Source: Methylotenera sp. (GTDB lineage: Bacteria; Pseudomonadota; Gammaproteobacteria; Burkholderiales; Methylophilaceae). Taken from it: DNA of 42,100 nucleotides. Numbering within the stretch: the first letter of the stretch is position 1; each line of letters begins with the position of its first letter. Where the stretch lies: the NCBI GenBank assembly GCA_013141075.1, contig JABFRQ010000011.1, forward strand, positions 1 through 42,100. Reading direction: 5' to 3'. The position numbers and the translations under genes were made by a program. Shown here in pieces: positions 24,268-32,307 of this stretch. The notes below the pieces were generated by a model. The model did no database searches, was not told the DNA's origin, and saw only the letters and a program-made list of their open reading frames with translations.

Positions 24268-25152
24268 ATGGCAAGAGCAAAAACAACATTACCAGAAGCA
24301 GTAGAAGTAAACGCCAATGAAGAAGCATTTGAGCATGGCCATGCCGCGCTTAATCAGCTAGCTATTGCTAATAGTGAGGCGCAAAGCAATGCACAAGCGG
24401 TAGCACTACAAATAGGTTATGACGGCAACTTAAGCGTTGGCGGGTTAGAAGATGAAATACGTTTTTACCAAAAGCGCACGATTGAAGATGTGCTTGAAAT
24501 GGGCAAACGCCTACTGGTATTGCGAGAGCTAACACCGCACGGCGAGTTTGAATCACGCGTTGAGCTATTAAATATCAGCGTGCGAACTGCACAAAAATTT
24601 ATGGCATCAACATTAAAGTTTTCAAAAGCGAATACGTATTCGCTTTTGAGTGCAGCTGGCGGTCAATCAAAGCTTTTAGAGCTTCTAGTGTTAGATGACG
24701 GTGAGATTGCCGAGCTGGCAAACGGCGAAACAGTCCGTGGAATCTCGCTAGATAGCATAGAGAAAATGAGCGTGCGAGAGCTTAAAGCCGCACTTAAATC
24801 TGCGATGGCTGATAGTGACGCAAAAGACAAAGTCATTGCCGACAAATCAGTAGCTCTAGATAAAGCCTTGGTAAAAAAAGCACTTATGCCAATGGCTGAC
24901 TGGCCTGCAGCATTCAGCCTGTTAATTGCCACCAGCAACGATGCACACCGCATTATGGAATTTCAACTCGGCGCATTGGCCGATGCCAACTTAAAAGCCA
25001 TGCAGGCTGAGCCAGCTGATGGTGAAGAAGAAAGCCTAAAGCAAGCACGCATGGCATTAGCGCAAAGCATTGGCCATACGCTAGCAGACATTACAGACAA
25101 GCTGAATATGTTCACTAACACCTTTAACAACACCCTTGCAGATATTGCATAA
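24268..25152 (+). CDS. Early protein, DUF3102-like
   Basis: This 294-residue, highly helical protein has the pattern DVLEMGKRLLVLRELTPHGEFESRV and SVRTAQKFM (residues about 74-114), as in DUF3102-type phage or plasmid proteins. Genes of this type sit just before the transposase in several Mu-like phages. Coiled-coil segments follow (KAALKSAMADSDAKDKV). It has a good SD (AAGGGG). Its role is unknown; DNA binding or replication is possible. Confidence 0.55.
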   Translation: MARAKTTLPEAVEVNANEEAFEHGHAALNQLAIANSEAQSNAQAVALQIGYDGNLSVGGLEDEIRFYQKRTIEDVLEMGKRLLVLRELTPHGEFESRVELLNISVRTAQKFMASTLKFSKANTYSLLSAAGGQSKLLELLVLDDGEIAELANGETVRGISLDSIEKMSVRELKAALKSAMADSDAKDKVIADKSVALDKALVKKALMPMADWPAAFSLLIATSNDAHRIMEFQLGALADANLKAMQAEPADGEEESLKQARMALAQSIGHTLADITDKLNMFTNTFNNTLADIA

Positions 25153-25174
25153 ACCACTTTTAAGGTTATTAAAA

Positions 25175-27022
25175 ATGGCAACTTCACAACCGCTACCACC
25201 AAGTTTACTGCAGGCATTATTTGGCTTAAAAAATAAGCTAGATGCCACAGGGTTTGGTAATCGCAATGCGCTGGTAGATAGCTTTGCGGTAGAAATATGC
25301 AAGCGCCCAAGCACGGTGTACCGTTGGTTATCAACCCATACTGGTTTTAGCTCAAGCCGCAAAGTGCGCTCAGATTGCGGTAAAACAAAAATACCTATTG
25401 AAACGCTTAACTTTATTGCAGGCGCAAAGCGTGAAGGAGTGCGTGGCAATGGCAAAGCCACTATGCCAACCTGTGTTGCCATGAATATTGCCGCCGCTAA
25501 TGGTTTAAGCGTTAGCGTGAGCAAAAGCCGTTTTAATGCTGTAATGCGCCAGCATAAGCTAGATGTTAAATCAGTAAGCGCAGCGCGCAACACCACAACA
25601 ATGCGCTCACTTTACCCAAACCATGTGCATCAAATTGACCCATCGCTTTGCCTAATTTTTTACATGGGTGGCAAGCAAAAAATAATGCGCGATGAAGAGT
25701 TTTATAAAAATAAACTTGAAAATATTGCCAAGGTAAAACTTAAAGTATGGCGCTATGTATGTTATGACCACTTTAGTGGCCGCATAGATGTACGCTATTT
25801 TGAAGCAGCGGGTGAAAACCAACAAAGCCTTTTTGACTTCTTGCTTTACACATGGGGCAAGCAAACTAATCGCCTAAGCTATGGCAGGCCTACCAAGCTA
25901 ATTTGGGATAAAGGCAGTGCCAATACTAGCCATGGGGTGACTAATTTACTCAATGCATTAGGGGTTGAGCATGAAACCCACTTTGCAGGCCACGCATGGG
26001 CAAAAGGTGGGGTTGAGCAAGGTAATAACTTGGTTGAAACCCATTTTGAAAGCCGCTTAAAATTAGAGCCTGTAGAAACATGTGCCCAGTTAAATGCTGC
26101 TGTTGAGCTTTGGGCGCGTGATTACAACGCTAACGCCTTAGCACATATTGATTCACGCATTCGCCGTGAAAGTGGTGAGCCATTAGTACGTGATGACTTA
26201 TGGCAACTTATTTTACAAACACCTGAATACTTGGTTGATATGCCAAGCCGTGAAGTTTGCGCCTACTTTTTACATGGCGCAGAAAAACCACGCCAAGTTA
26301 AAAACCTAAAAATAAGCTTTAAACATCCTGAGCTATCAGTGGCTTATCAATATGATTTAACGCCATGGGCAGAGTATTTAACTAATGGTGAGCAAGTGCA
26401 AGTAGTGCCATTACTCATGCGCCAAGGTGCAATTCGGGTTGAAATTGCCATGCTAGGTAAAGCGCCATTGCTTGTTGAAATAGACCCACCAAAAGACTTT
26501 GACGCAGCAGGCCGCAATATGGCCGCCCAAGTAATAGGCGAAGGCTATAGCCGCGCAAAAGAAACCGCAGGTGAGCGTGCAGCCAAGCAATTACTAGCCG
26601 CCGCCTATGGCGATGGCGTGAATATGGACGATGCCGACAAGCTACGCGCCAAACAAACCAAGCCATTTGCCCACATGAATAATGGCAAAGGTGTGGTTGC
26701 CCATAGCCACTTAGGCAAGGCGGAATTGCCAAGCCGCATTTTACCTACTGCAACAGAGTTGCAAACAGCGCAAATAACTGCCGCCAAAAACACCCGCATC
26801 GAAACTGCCCCACTTAGCTTGGCTGAAGCCTGCAAATTCATTAAAGGCATTCAAGGCACAAGTTATAAACCAAGTACCTACACATGGCTGAGCGCGCGCT
26901 TTGCTGACGGGAAAATTCCACAAGAATACGCCGAGGCCATTGCTTATGGTCAAGAACAAGTGCAAGCCACTGGTACAGACCATAACCCACATCCAACCCC
27001 AACTTTAAGGAGCGTTAAATAA
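25175..27022 (+). CDS. A: Mu-type DDE transposase (MuA)
   Basis: This is a 615-residue protein counted from MATSQPLPPS, which is preferred over an upstream Met at 25136 because that start overlaps the previous gene by 17 bp. An N-terminal HTH region (KRPSTVYRWLS) is followed by a retroviral-integrase-like core. The candidate DDE residues are D155 (HQIDPS), D245 (IWDKGSAN) and E281 (GGVEQGNN). A C-terminal Mu_transpos_C-type region completes it. It cuts and joins the prophage ends and replicates the genome by transposition. It is translationally coupled to the B gene (TAATG). Confidence 0.93.
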   Translation: MATSQPLPPSLLQALFGLKNKLDATGFGNRNALVDSFAVEICKRPSTVYRWLSTHTGFSSSRKVRSDCGKTKIPIETLNFIAGAKREGVRGNGKATMPTCVAMNIAAANGLSVSVSKSRFNAVMRQHKLDVKSVSAARNTTTMRSLYPNHVHQIDPSLCLIFYMGGKQKIMRDEEFYKNKLENIAKVKLKVWRYVCYDHFSGRIDVRYFEAAGENQQSLFDFLLYTWGKQTNRLSYGRPTKLIWDKGSANTSHGVTNLLNALGVEHETHFAGHAWAKGGVEQGNNLVETHFESRLKLEPVETCAQLNAAVELWARDYNANALAHIDSRIRRESGEPLVRDDLWQLILQTPEYLVDMPSREVCAYFLHGAEKPRQVKNLKISFKHPELSVAYQYDLTPWAEYLTNGEQVQVVPLLMRQGAIRVEIAMLGKAPLLVEIDPPKDFDAAGRNMAAQVIGEGYSRAKETAGERAAKQLLAAAYGDGVNMDDADKLRAKQTKPFAHMNNGKGVVAHSHLGKAELPSRILPTATELQTAQITAAKNTRIETAPLSLAEACKFIKGIQGTSYKPSTYTWLSARFADGKIPQEYAEAIAYGQEQVQATGTDHNPHPTPTLRSVK

Positions 27023-28281
27023 TGACTTTAAAAGCTTTACTCGCGCAATGCAATTTAGTGCAAGCCCATGTGGCGCGTGAGCTTGGCATTAGTGCTGGCA
27101 CATTTGCAGACATAGTCAACCATGATAAGTGGCCTGTAAAAAATCACAGTGATTTAAAAAATAAACTGGGTGATTTGCTCATGCACGCAGGCGCAACGAC
27201 ACAACAAATTGTGTGTGCACTAAGCCCAGCACCTACCACAGACGTAAACACTGCTAAAAAACAAAAAGCCCAAGCAACCACGCTTGAGCCTTTTGAAACA
27301 ACTTTTAAAAACGTACCAAAAACCACGCGTCACGCCAATGACGCACTAACCTTAAAGGAGAGTACCGACATGTTACTACGCAAACAAACCATTACGCAAG
27401 CTGCCCGCAAAAGCTTTAATTTATTTCGTGACCCATTTTTAGACGATGTGAATGAGGCCGCCGATGTGTATCTATCAAATGATATTCGCTACGTGCGCGA
27501 GAGCATGTGGGCAGTGGCCAAGCACGGCGGCATGTTAGCCGTGGTGGGTGAAAGTGGCGCGGGTAAAACCACACTACGCCGCGACCTTATAGACCGCATT
27601 GCCCGTGAAAATGCCAACGTGATTGTAGTTGAGCCATATGTTTTGGCGATGGAAGAAAACGATATGAAAGGCAAAACCCTAAAAAGTGCCAACATTGCCG
27701 ATGCCATTATCCATGCTATTAACCCACTCATTAACGTAAAGCGTAGCAGTGAGGCACGCTTTAGGCAACTGCATAAATTGCTGATAGATAGCAACCGCAG
27801 CGGTAACAAACACTTGCTAATTATTGAAGAGGCACACTGCCTGCCCACCGCTACGCTTAAGCACCTTAAACGCTTTTTTGAGCTTGAAGATGGCTTTAAA
27901 AAACTGCTCGGCATTGTGCTAGTAGGCCAGCCCGAGCTACGCCTAAAACTCAGCGAGAAGAACGCCGAAGTACGCGAGGTAGTACAACGCTGCGAGATTG
28001 CCGAACTCAGCCCACTAGATAACCAATTAGCAGATTACCTAGATTTCAAACTGCGCCGTGTAGGCAGCGAGCTAGACAAAGTGTTTGACAAAGGCGCAGT
28101 AGATGCCATTCGCGCCAAGCTCACCTTTAATCAATCCGCCAGCCGTGGCTTGCGTGGTGAGGGTCATCAAGTGAGTTTGCTTTACCCATTAGCCGTAGCC
28201 AACCTAGTAAGTGCAGCAATCAATAGCGCCGTTGAAATTGGTGCGCCACTTGTTTCAGCCGATATTGTGAAGGAGATTTAA
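27022..28281 (+). CDS. B: Transposition ATPase (MuB-like)
   Basis: This 419-residue protein has an N-terminal HTH (VARELGISAGTFADIV), Walker A GESGAGKTT at 176-184 and Walker B LLIIEEAH at about 265-272. It is an AAA-type target-selection ATPase that activates MuA and directs target immunity. It is about 100 residues longer than Mu B, owing to an extended linker after the HTH. It has SD AAGGAG and overlaps A by one base. Confidence 0.9.
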   Translation: MTLKALLAQCNLVQAHVARELGISAGTFADIVNHDKWPVKNHSDLKNKLGDLLMHAGATTQQIVCALSPAPTTDVNTAKKQKAQATTLEPFETTFKNVPKTTRHANDALTLKESTDMLLRKQTITQAARKSFNLFRDPFLDDVNEAADVYLSNDIRYVRESMWAVAKHGGMLAVVGESGAGKTTLRRDLIDRIARENANVIVVEPYVLAMEENDMKGKTLKSANIADAIIHAINPLINVKRSSEARFRQLHKLLIDSNRSGNKHLLIIEEAHCLPTATLKHLKRFFELEDGFKKLLGIVLVGQPELRLKLSEKNAEVREVVQRCEIAELSPLDNQLADYLDFKLRRVGSELDKVFDKGAVDAIRAKLTFNQSASRGLRGEGHQVSLLYPLAVANLVSAAINSAVEIGAPLVSADIVKEI

Positions 28282-28283
28282 CC

Positions 28284-28472
28284 ATGAGAAAGTTTGATAA
28301 AAACTGGTCAGAAATTAACCAAGCCAGCAATGCTTTATTTTGCATTACGCCATTTTCACCAAAGCCATTGGCTAAGCCACGTAGTTTATTTGGCCGCATA
28401 GTTAAAACGGCTTATGTTTTTGTAACTACTAAATACCGCCTAAGCACTGCTTGGGTTGTAGCAAAGGGGTAA
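28284..28472 (+). CDS. Small early protein of unknown function
   Basis: This 62-residue protein has SD AAGGAG inside the end of B. It is basic, with one moderately hydrophobic stretch (IVKTAYVFVTTKY). It belongs to the early operon by position. No family is recognised. Confidence 0.5.
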   Translation: MRKFDKNWSEINQASNALFCITPFSPKPLAKPRSLFGRIVKTAYVFVTTKYRLSTAWVVAKG

Positions 28473-28475
28473 GCC

Positions 28476-28832
28476 ATGGCAACCGCAATGATTACTAGAT
28501 ACCTAAGCCATGCCCGCACTTATTTGGCGTTACATGGCAAGGCAACTTCTAAGCAGCTTGATGAATATATTATGCAGCAAGGTTTAATTGTAAAGCCATG
28601 CAGCAGTATTTCAGCCTTAAATAGGTTGGCATCAAACGGTGAAGCTAAAAAAGAAGTGGTAGATGCTAAATATAGATACAACTTATTTATAGCACTGCCA
28701 GCATTGGGCCACTCAGCATTTACTAGACCTAAAAAAGTAGAGGCTGATTTAGCTACACCTGAAGGTGTACTCATGTTGCAAGATATTTTCATGAAGCCAG
28801 CAGCAACAGTGCGTTTGTGGGACGAAGCATGA
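28476..28832 (+). CDS. Early protein with winged-helix-like N-terminus
   Basis: This 118-residue protein has the pattern TYLALHGKATSKQLDEYIMQQG and SSISALNRLASNGEAKK, which fits a small winged helix (residues 12-60). Its stop overlaps the next start (ATGA). The gene has SD AAAGGGG. It is probably a DNA-binding early regulator; it is not assigned to a family. Confidence 0.5.
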   Translation: MATAMITRYLSHARTYLALHGKATSKQLDEYIMQQGLIVKPCSSISALNRLASNGEAKKEVVDAKYRYNLFIALPALGHSAFTRPKKVEADLATPEGVLMLQDIFMKPAATVRLWDEA

Positions 28833-29368
28833 AACTAGTTTGCCCATGTTGCCAGGCGGAGTTTCCATTGGCGGCTGCCATGAATGATGTAGCTGCACGC
28901 CAAGCGGTAGCACGGGCTTTTAAGTTCACACCATTTGGTGATTTATTGCTGGCCTACATTGCACTTTTTAAGCCAGCACAGCGCGCGCTAAGCATGATGC
29001 GCTTAACCAAAATGTTAGACGAGCTGCTTGAAGATATTCAAAACGCAGAAATAACCCGCAATGGCAATACCTATGCAGCGCCGCAAGGCTACTGGCAACA
29101 AGCGATAGAGCAAATGCTAATGAGCCGCGACAACCTAAGCCTACCACTTAAAAGCCATGGCTACTTGTATGAAATTATTATTAGCTACAGCAACAAAGCT
29201 GAGGCCAAGGCTGAGAAACAAAGTGAGCAAGGCCGAAAGTATGGAAATTTTCATACGGCTGAAACCAAGCCTGTAAACCATATTGTCAAGGCTGGCGAAA
29301 TGGTTAAAACAGAAAAGTCAGTAATGCCACAAAACGTAAAAGACACACTTAAAAAACGTAACTGGTAA
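28829..29368 (+). CDS. Early protein with N-terminal zinc motif
   Basis: This 179-residue protein starts MKLVCPCCQAEFPL, a half zinc ribbon, and is helical afterwards (LTKMLDELLEDIQNAE). The upstream Met in the same frame (28817) is not preferred, because the ATGA overlap with the previous gene fits 28829. Proteins of this type precede Gam in several B3/D3112-like phages. Its function is not known. Confidence 0.5.
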   Translation: MKLVCPCCQAEFPLAAAMNDVAARQAVARAFKFTPFGDLLLAYIALFKPAQRALSMMRLTKMLDELLEDIQNAEITRNGNTYAAPQGYWQQAIEQMLMSRDNLSLPLKSHGYLYEIIISYSNKAEAKAEKQSEQGRKYGNFHTAETKPVNHIVKAGEMVKTEKSVMPQNVKDTLKKRNW

Positions 29369-29395
29369 ATTTTAACCAAAATTAGGAGTAATGAA

Positions 29396-29950
29396 ATGGC
29401 AACACTAGAAAGCATTTGCAACCAAACGATTACCTACGCAGCAACCCGCCGCGCCGCGCTAGATTTAGCAGGCACGATGCAGGCCGAGATTGAAGCAATA
29501 CAGGCCAAATATGAAAAGCCGCTACAGCGTTCCGTAACAAAAATGACTGAAGAGCATGAGGCCTTAAGCCAAACGATTGAAGCCAGCCCAGCGCTATTTG
29601 AAACTAGCAAAAGCATGACTATTGACGGCATTAAAATTGGTTACCAAGTGGGTAAAGAAAAGGTAAAAGTAGCTGATGAAGCCAAGGCGATTGATTACTT
29701 ACAGCATTTATCAAAAACCAATTTTGCACTCGAAAATTTTCTGCTAGCGTCCCAGATCAATGCCTGTATAAAAACCAAATTTAGCCTAGTGGATGTGGGC
29801 ATAAAAAGACTAGATACCAGCATTTTAACTAACGCAGGCATCATGCTTGTGCCTGCCACTAACGATGTACTTATCAAACCGCAAGATGATGACAGCACCA
29901 AGGCCATTGATAACATCATTAAAACTGTACTGAGTGAACTAGAAGCTTAG
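29396..29950 (+). CDS. gam: Host-nuclease inhibitor Gam-like
   Basis: This 184-residue protein begins with a long coiled coil (residues 10-65), followed by MTIDGIKIGYQVGKEKVKVADEAKAIDYLQHL and a domain ending FSLVDVGIKR. That fits the Mu Gam family, which binds DNA ends and blocks host exonucleases. It has the SD AGGAG. The position between B and HU/gp16 agrees with Mu order. Confidence 0.7.
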   Translation: MATLESICNQTITYAATRRAALDLAGTMQAEIEAIQAKYEKPLQRSVTKMTEEHEALSQTIEASPALFETSKSMTIDGIKIGYQVGKEKVKVADEAKAIDYLQHLSKTNFALENFLLASQINACIKTKFSLVDVGIKRLDTSILTNAGIMLVPATNDVLIKPQDDDSTKAIDNIIKTVLSELEA

Positions 29951-30065
29951 TTGATTGGCGGCCAAGCTATGAGTGGCTTAAAACCATAGCAGACTGTGAT
30001 GATGCCTCCTTAATGTGAACCCTTCATCAGGCGCAGTCAACCCACTTAATTTTAGGAGTAACACC

Positions 30066-30338
30066 ATGAGTAAAAAAGACCAAATTGAAAAAATTGCAGA
30101 CACCGCAGGCATCACCAAAGCAGTAGCTGAGCGTGCTTATACAGCACTAGTTGCTAGTATTAGCTACGACTTAATGAATACTGGCAAAGCTGAGTTGCAA
30201 GGTATTGGCAGCTTTAACGCTACCCAGCGTGCAGCACGCACTGGCCGCAACCCACGCACTGGTGACAAAATTGAAATTTCTGCCAGTATCAAAGTGAGTT
30301 TTAAAGCTGGCAAAGCTTTAAAAGATGCAGTGAACTAG
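30066..30338 (+). CDS. HU-family DNA-binding protein
   Basis: This 90-residue protein starts at the ATG with SD AGGAG (30066); a longer frame starts upstream at 30015 but lacks support. The pattern MSKKDQIEKIADTAGIT and the DNA-binding arm motif GRNPRTG identify HU. Mu transposition needs HU at the transpososome, so a phage-encoded HU may make transposition less dependent on the host. Confidence 0.9.
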   Translation: MSKKDQIEKIADTAGITKAVAERAYTALVASISYDLMNTGKAELQGIGSFNATQRAARTGRNPRTGDKIEISASIKVSFKAGKALKDAVN

Positions 30339-30413
30339 GCAATTAACTAAACCACCATGTTTAGCTTTTATGCAAATGAAGGCTAAGCAAGGCAGTTTTA
30401 CTAGGAATAAAAA

Positions 30414-30872
30414 ATGACAATTAAAACCCCAAAACAACGCGAGCTGGCGCAAATCCATATCGCCATATCACAGCTTGGTATAGAAGATGAAACCTACCGC
30501 CAGCTGCTACATGGCATGTTTGGTGTGGATTCAAGCAGCAAACTCAATACTAAACAGCGCGGCGAGTTAATCGCTAACCTTAAGCGTAAAGGCTTTAAGC
30601 CTAAAACTGCACAAGGTACGCCCGTGCGCACTAGTGATGACCCGCAAATTAAAATGATACGCGGGCTGTGGTTAGAGCTGCACGATTTAGGCAAAGTCTA
30701 TAACCGTGATGAAGCCGCCCTGCAACGCTGGGTGCAACGCCAAACCAAAGTGGCAAGGCTAGAGTGGCTAAATGGCAAGCAAATTAACACCGTGATTGAG
30801 AGTTTAAAAGAATGGCGCGACCGCCCACAGGCCGTCACTCTACCCGCTAAAAAAGAGGTTAAAAATGCTTAA
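30414..30872 (+). CDS. gp16/GemA-like regulatory protein (DUF1018)
   Basis: This 152-residue protein matches the gp16/DUF1018 family: KQRELAQIHIAISQLGIEDETYRQLL at the N-terminus and QIKMIRGLWLELHDLGKV in the middle. In Mu the gemA-mor pair lies at the end of the early operon. The stop overlaps the mor start by 8 bp. Confidence 0.85.
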   Translation: MTIKTPKQRELAQIHIAISQLGIEDETYRQLLHGMFGVDSSSKLNTKQRGELIANLKRKGFKPKTAQGTPVRTSDDPQIKMIRGLWLELHDLGKVYNRDEAALQRWVQRQTKVARLEWLNGKQINTVIESLKEWRDRPQAVTLPAKKEVKNA

Positions 30873-31230
30873 CGCCGCTGAAATACCGCTAATTAACTTT
30901 CCTGAAAACTACCCTGAAATGATAGAGCAAATGGGGCAGATTATTAACCGCGAGCTTATTATGGCGGGCATCGCCAAGCCCGATGCGTATACCCACGCTT
31001 TTAAAATTGCTGAAGCTATACGCACCGAAATAGGCGGTGAGCAAGCCTATATTCCGCGCGGTTTGCTGTATGAATTAAGCAAGCGCGATGAAGAAATTTA
31101 CAACGAATTCAGGGGCGATAACTACGACAAACTTGCCCATAAATTTAAGCTCACCAGCATGCAAGTGCGCACCATTATTAAACGTGGCCAAGCACGCGAC
31201 CGTGCAGCACGGCAGGCAAGTTTGATTTAA
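30865..31230 (+). CDS. mor: Mor-family transcription activator
   Basis: This 121-residue protein has the Mor/C family pattern: INFPENYPEMIEQMGQII, IPRGLLYELSKRDEEIYNEFRG, and a C-terminal HTH (YDKLAHKFKLTSMQVRTIIKRG). It should turn on middle or late transcription. No second Mor/C paralogue was seen, so this protein may act on the repeated late promoter modules as well. Confidence 0.88.
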   Translation: MLNAAEIPLINFPENYPEMIEQMGQIINRELIMAGIAKPDAYTHAFKIAEAIRTEIGGEQAYIPRGLLYELSKRDEEIYNEFRGDNYDKLAHKFKLTSMQVRTIIKRGQARDRAARQASLI

Positions 31231-31307
31231 TTTAACTTGCACAAAATGGCAAACTGAAAATGATGGGTTAGGCATGTTGCCAAGATAAAATAAATTGGAG
31301 ATTTAAA

Positions 31308-31499
31308 ATGACTAAAAATGAAGCCGCAATAGTAAGTGCATTTACTGGAATTTTAATTGGTAATTTTAGTGAAATGCAAAGATATGTTGAAGAAAAGCTA
31401 AATAGACCAGTTTTTACGCATGAATTTGGGGATAGTGATTTTGTGCAAACCGTCAGAGATATATCAAGAGCTGATTTTTTAGGAATAACCATTGCCTAA
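31308..31499 (+). CDS. Cassette gene 1, DUF7736-like
   Basis: This 63-residue protein begins MTKNEAAIVSAFTGILIGNFSEMQRYVEE and contains RPVFTHEFG, the pattern of a small family often found in phage and cassette genes. SD TTGGAG lies 7 bases before the ATG. The stop codon overlaps the GCCTAAC of the first attC-like site. Its function is unknown; it looks soluble. Confidence 0.65.
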   Translation: MTKNEAAIVSAFTGILIGNFSEMQRYVEEKLNRPVFTHEFGDSDFVQTVRDISRADFLGITIA

Positions 31500-31551
31500 C
31501 GTTTGACATAAGGGGTGCCGCAAGGCATTCTACTTAATAGATAGATTGGGC
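31494..31551 (+). repeat. attC-like site 1 (58 bp, degenerate)
   Basis: It starts GCCTAAC and ends ATTGGGC. The inner part AAGGGGTGCC-GCAA-GGCATTCTACTT can form an imperfect stem. The core triplet is ATT instead of GTT, so it may no longer recombine. Confidence 0.5.
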
Positions 31552-31587
31552 ATCTATCCGATAGACACTACAACGAAAGGAAGTGAT

Positions 31588-31848
31588 ATGAAACTGAATT
31601 GGATTAAGGGCTTAATCTATACCGCGAGCGTGGCCTGCATTGTCGGGCTAGGACTCGCAATAGTCGAGGCTGAAAATGACTGGCAACAGTTTGCTGAGGC
31701 ACATGAATGTAAAAAGGTCGCACATATCAATGGTGATGTATTCAATACCTTTGGCTCCGATAGCAAGGGCAACATGACCGTTGGTATTGGCTCAATGCCA
31801 GATAAAACAGGGTGGCTCTGCAATGATGGGGTCACCTACTACCGATGA
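31588..31848 (+). CDS. Cassette gene 2, small membrane-anchored protein
   Basis: This 86-residue protein starts at ATG 31588 with SD AGGAAG; an upstream Met at 31546 lies inside the attC site. One N-terminal hydrophobic segment (GLIYTASVACIVGLGLAIV) is followed by a polar domain with two Cys (HECKKVAHI and GWLCNDGVTYYR) that probably faces the periplasm. The C-terminal pattern is known from small phage or host proteins of unknown function. Confidence 0.6.
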   Translation: MKLNWIKGLIYTASVACIVGLGLAIVEAENDWQQFAEAHECKKVAHINGDVFNTFGSDSKGNMTVGIGSMPDKTGWLCNDGVTYYR

Positions 31849-31858
31849 TAACTTGGAT

Positions 31859-31919
31859 ACCTAACGAAACAAGGTAAGAGGCTGGCGCAAGCCAGTCCTG
31901 CTTGACCGCGAGGTTAGGC
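31859..31919 (+). repeat. attC-like site 2 (61 bp)
   Basis: It starts ACCTAAC and ends GTTAGGC, the two required core boxes. The inner stem AAGAGGCTGGC-GCAA-GCCAGTCCTGCTT pairs over 11 bp with two unpaired bases on one arm. Such bulged bases orient integron integrase at attC. This is the best-preserved site in the array. Confidence 0.72.
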
Positions 31920-31942
31920 ATTGATAACTACGGAGAATTAAA

Positions 31943-32197
31943 TTGACTTTAAACGAAAGTAAAGATTTTGTTAGATGGATTGGTAAATGGTTTTTAGTAG
32001 CGTATGCGCTAAATTTAATTTTAAGTGCCACCCCATTGATGCGCGATAGCACTGATAACAAAGAATGGGGTAGCGCTAGAAGTGGAATGAGCATACATCG
32101 TGACAAATTAACTGGCTGCCAATATTTGGGGGTATCAGGTGGTGGAATTACACCAAGATTGCTACATGGTAAACACATGGGCTGTGAAAATGCCTAA
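31943..32197 (+). CDS. Cassette gene 3, small membrane protein
   Basis: This 84-residue protein uses a TTG start (31943) with SD CGGAG. One hydrophobic segment (IGKWFLVAYALNLILSA) is followed by a polar region with two Cys (GCQYLG, MGCENA). The stop overlaps GCCTAAC (32192-32198). No second half of an attC site follows; the phage terminator comes next. Its function is unknown. Confidence 0.5.
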   Translation: MTLNESKDFVRWIGKWFLVAYALNLILSATPLMRDSTDNKEWGSARSGMSIHRDKLTGCQYLGVSGGGITPRLLHGKHMGCENA

Positions 32198-32230
32198 CTA
32201 GTATTAGCCATCCTATCTGACATAAAACTA

Positions 32231-32252
32231 AAGGGGCTTATGCCCCTTTTTT
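32231..32252 (+). terminator. Rho-independent terminator after the cassette block
   Basis: The stem AAGGGGC/GCCCCTT with TTAT loop is followed by TTTT. It separates the middle/cassette transcript from the lysis promoter module 15 bp further on. Confidence 0.85.
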
Positions 32253-32266
32253 CATGGATTAAAGCT

Positions 32267-32307
32267 CTTTAATTCAATCAACCTTTGCAATACGCCACAA
32301 TCATGGC
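32267..32307 (+). promoter_or_regulatory. Late promoter module upstream of lysozyme
   Basis: CTTTAAT at 32267-32273 is followed 34 nt later by the ATG. A GCCA-CAATCA-TGGC stem (32294-32307) ends directly at the start codon. The layout equals that at protease I, gp36 and W. In Mu the late promoter Plys is at this position. Confidence 0.6.

Larger units (their letters stand above)
31267..32198 (+). mobile_element. Mini-array of three gene cassettes with integron attC-like sites
   Basis: Three small genes are separated by sites with integron logic. GTTAGGC occurs at 31267 and 31913, ATTGGGC (degenerate core) at 31545, and RYYYAAC boxes at 31494 (GCCTAAC), 31859 (ACCTAAC) and 32192 (GCCTAAC). 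Two of the RYYYAAC boxes overlap a stop codon, as in many cassettes. All genes point the same way. No integrase gene is present; the block ends with a half site. Confidence 0.65.

Noticed and set aside
31231..31266. An attI site or integron integrase promoter before the cassettes
   Set aside because: Only a GTTAGGC core is visible; no integrase gene or second binding site is present.
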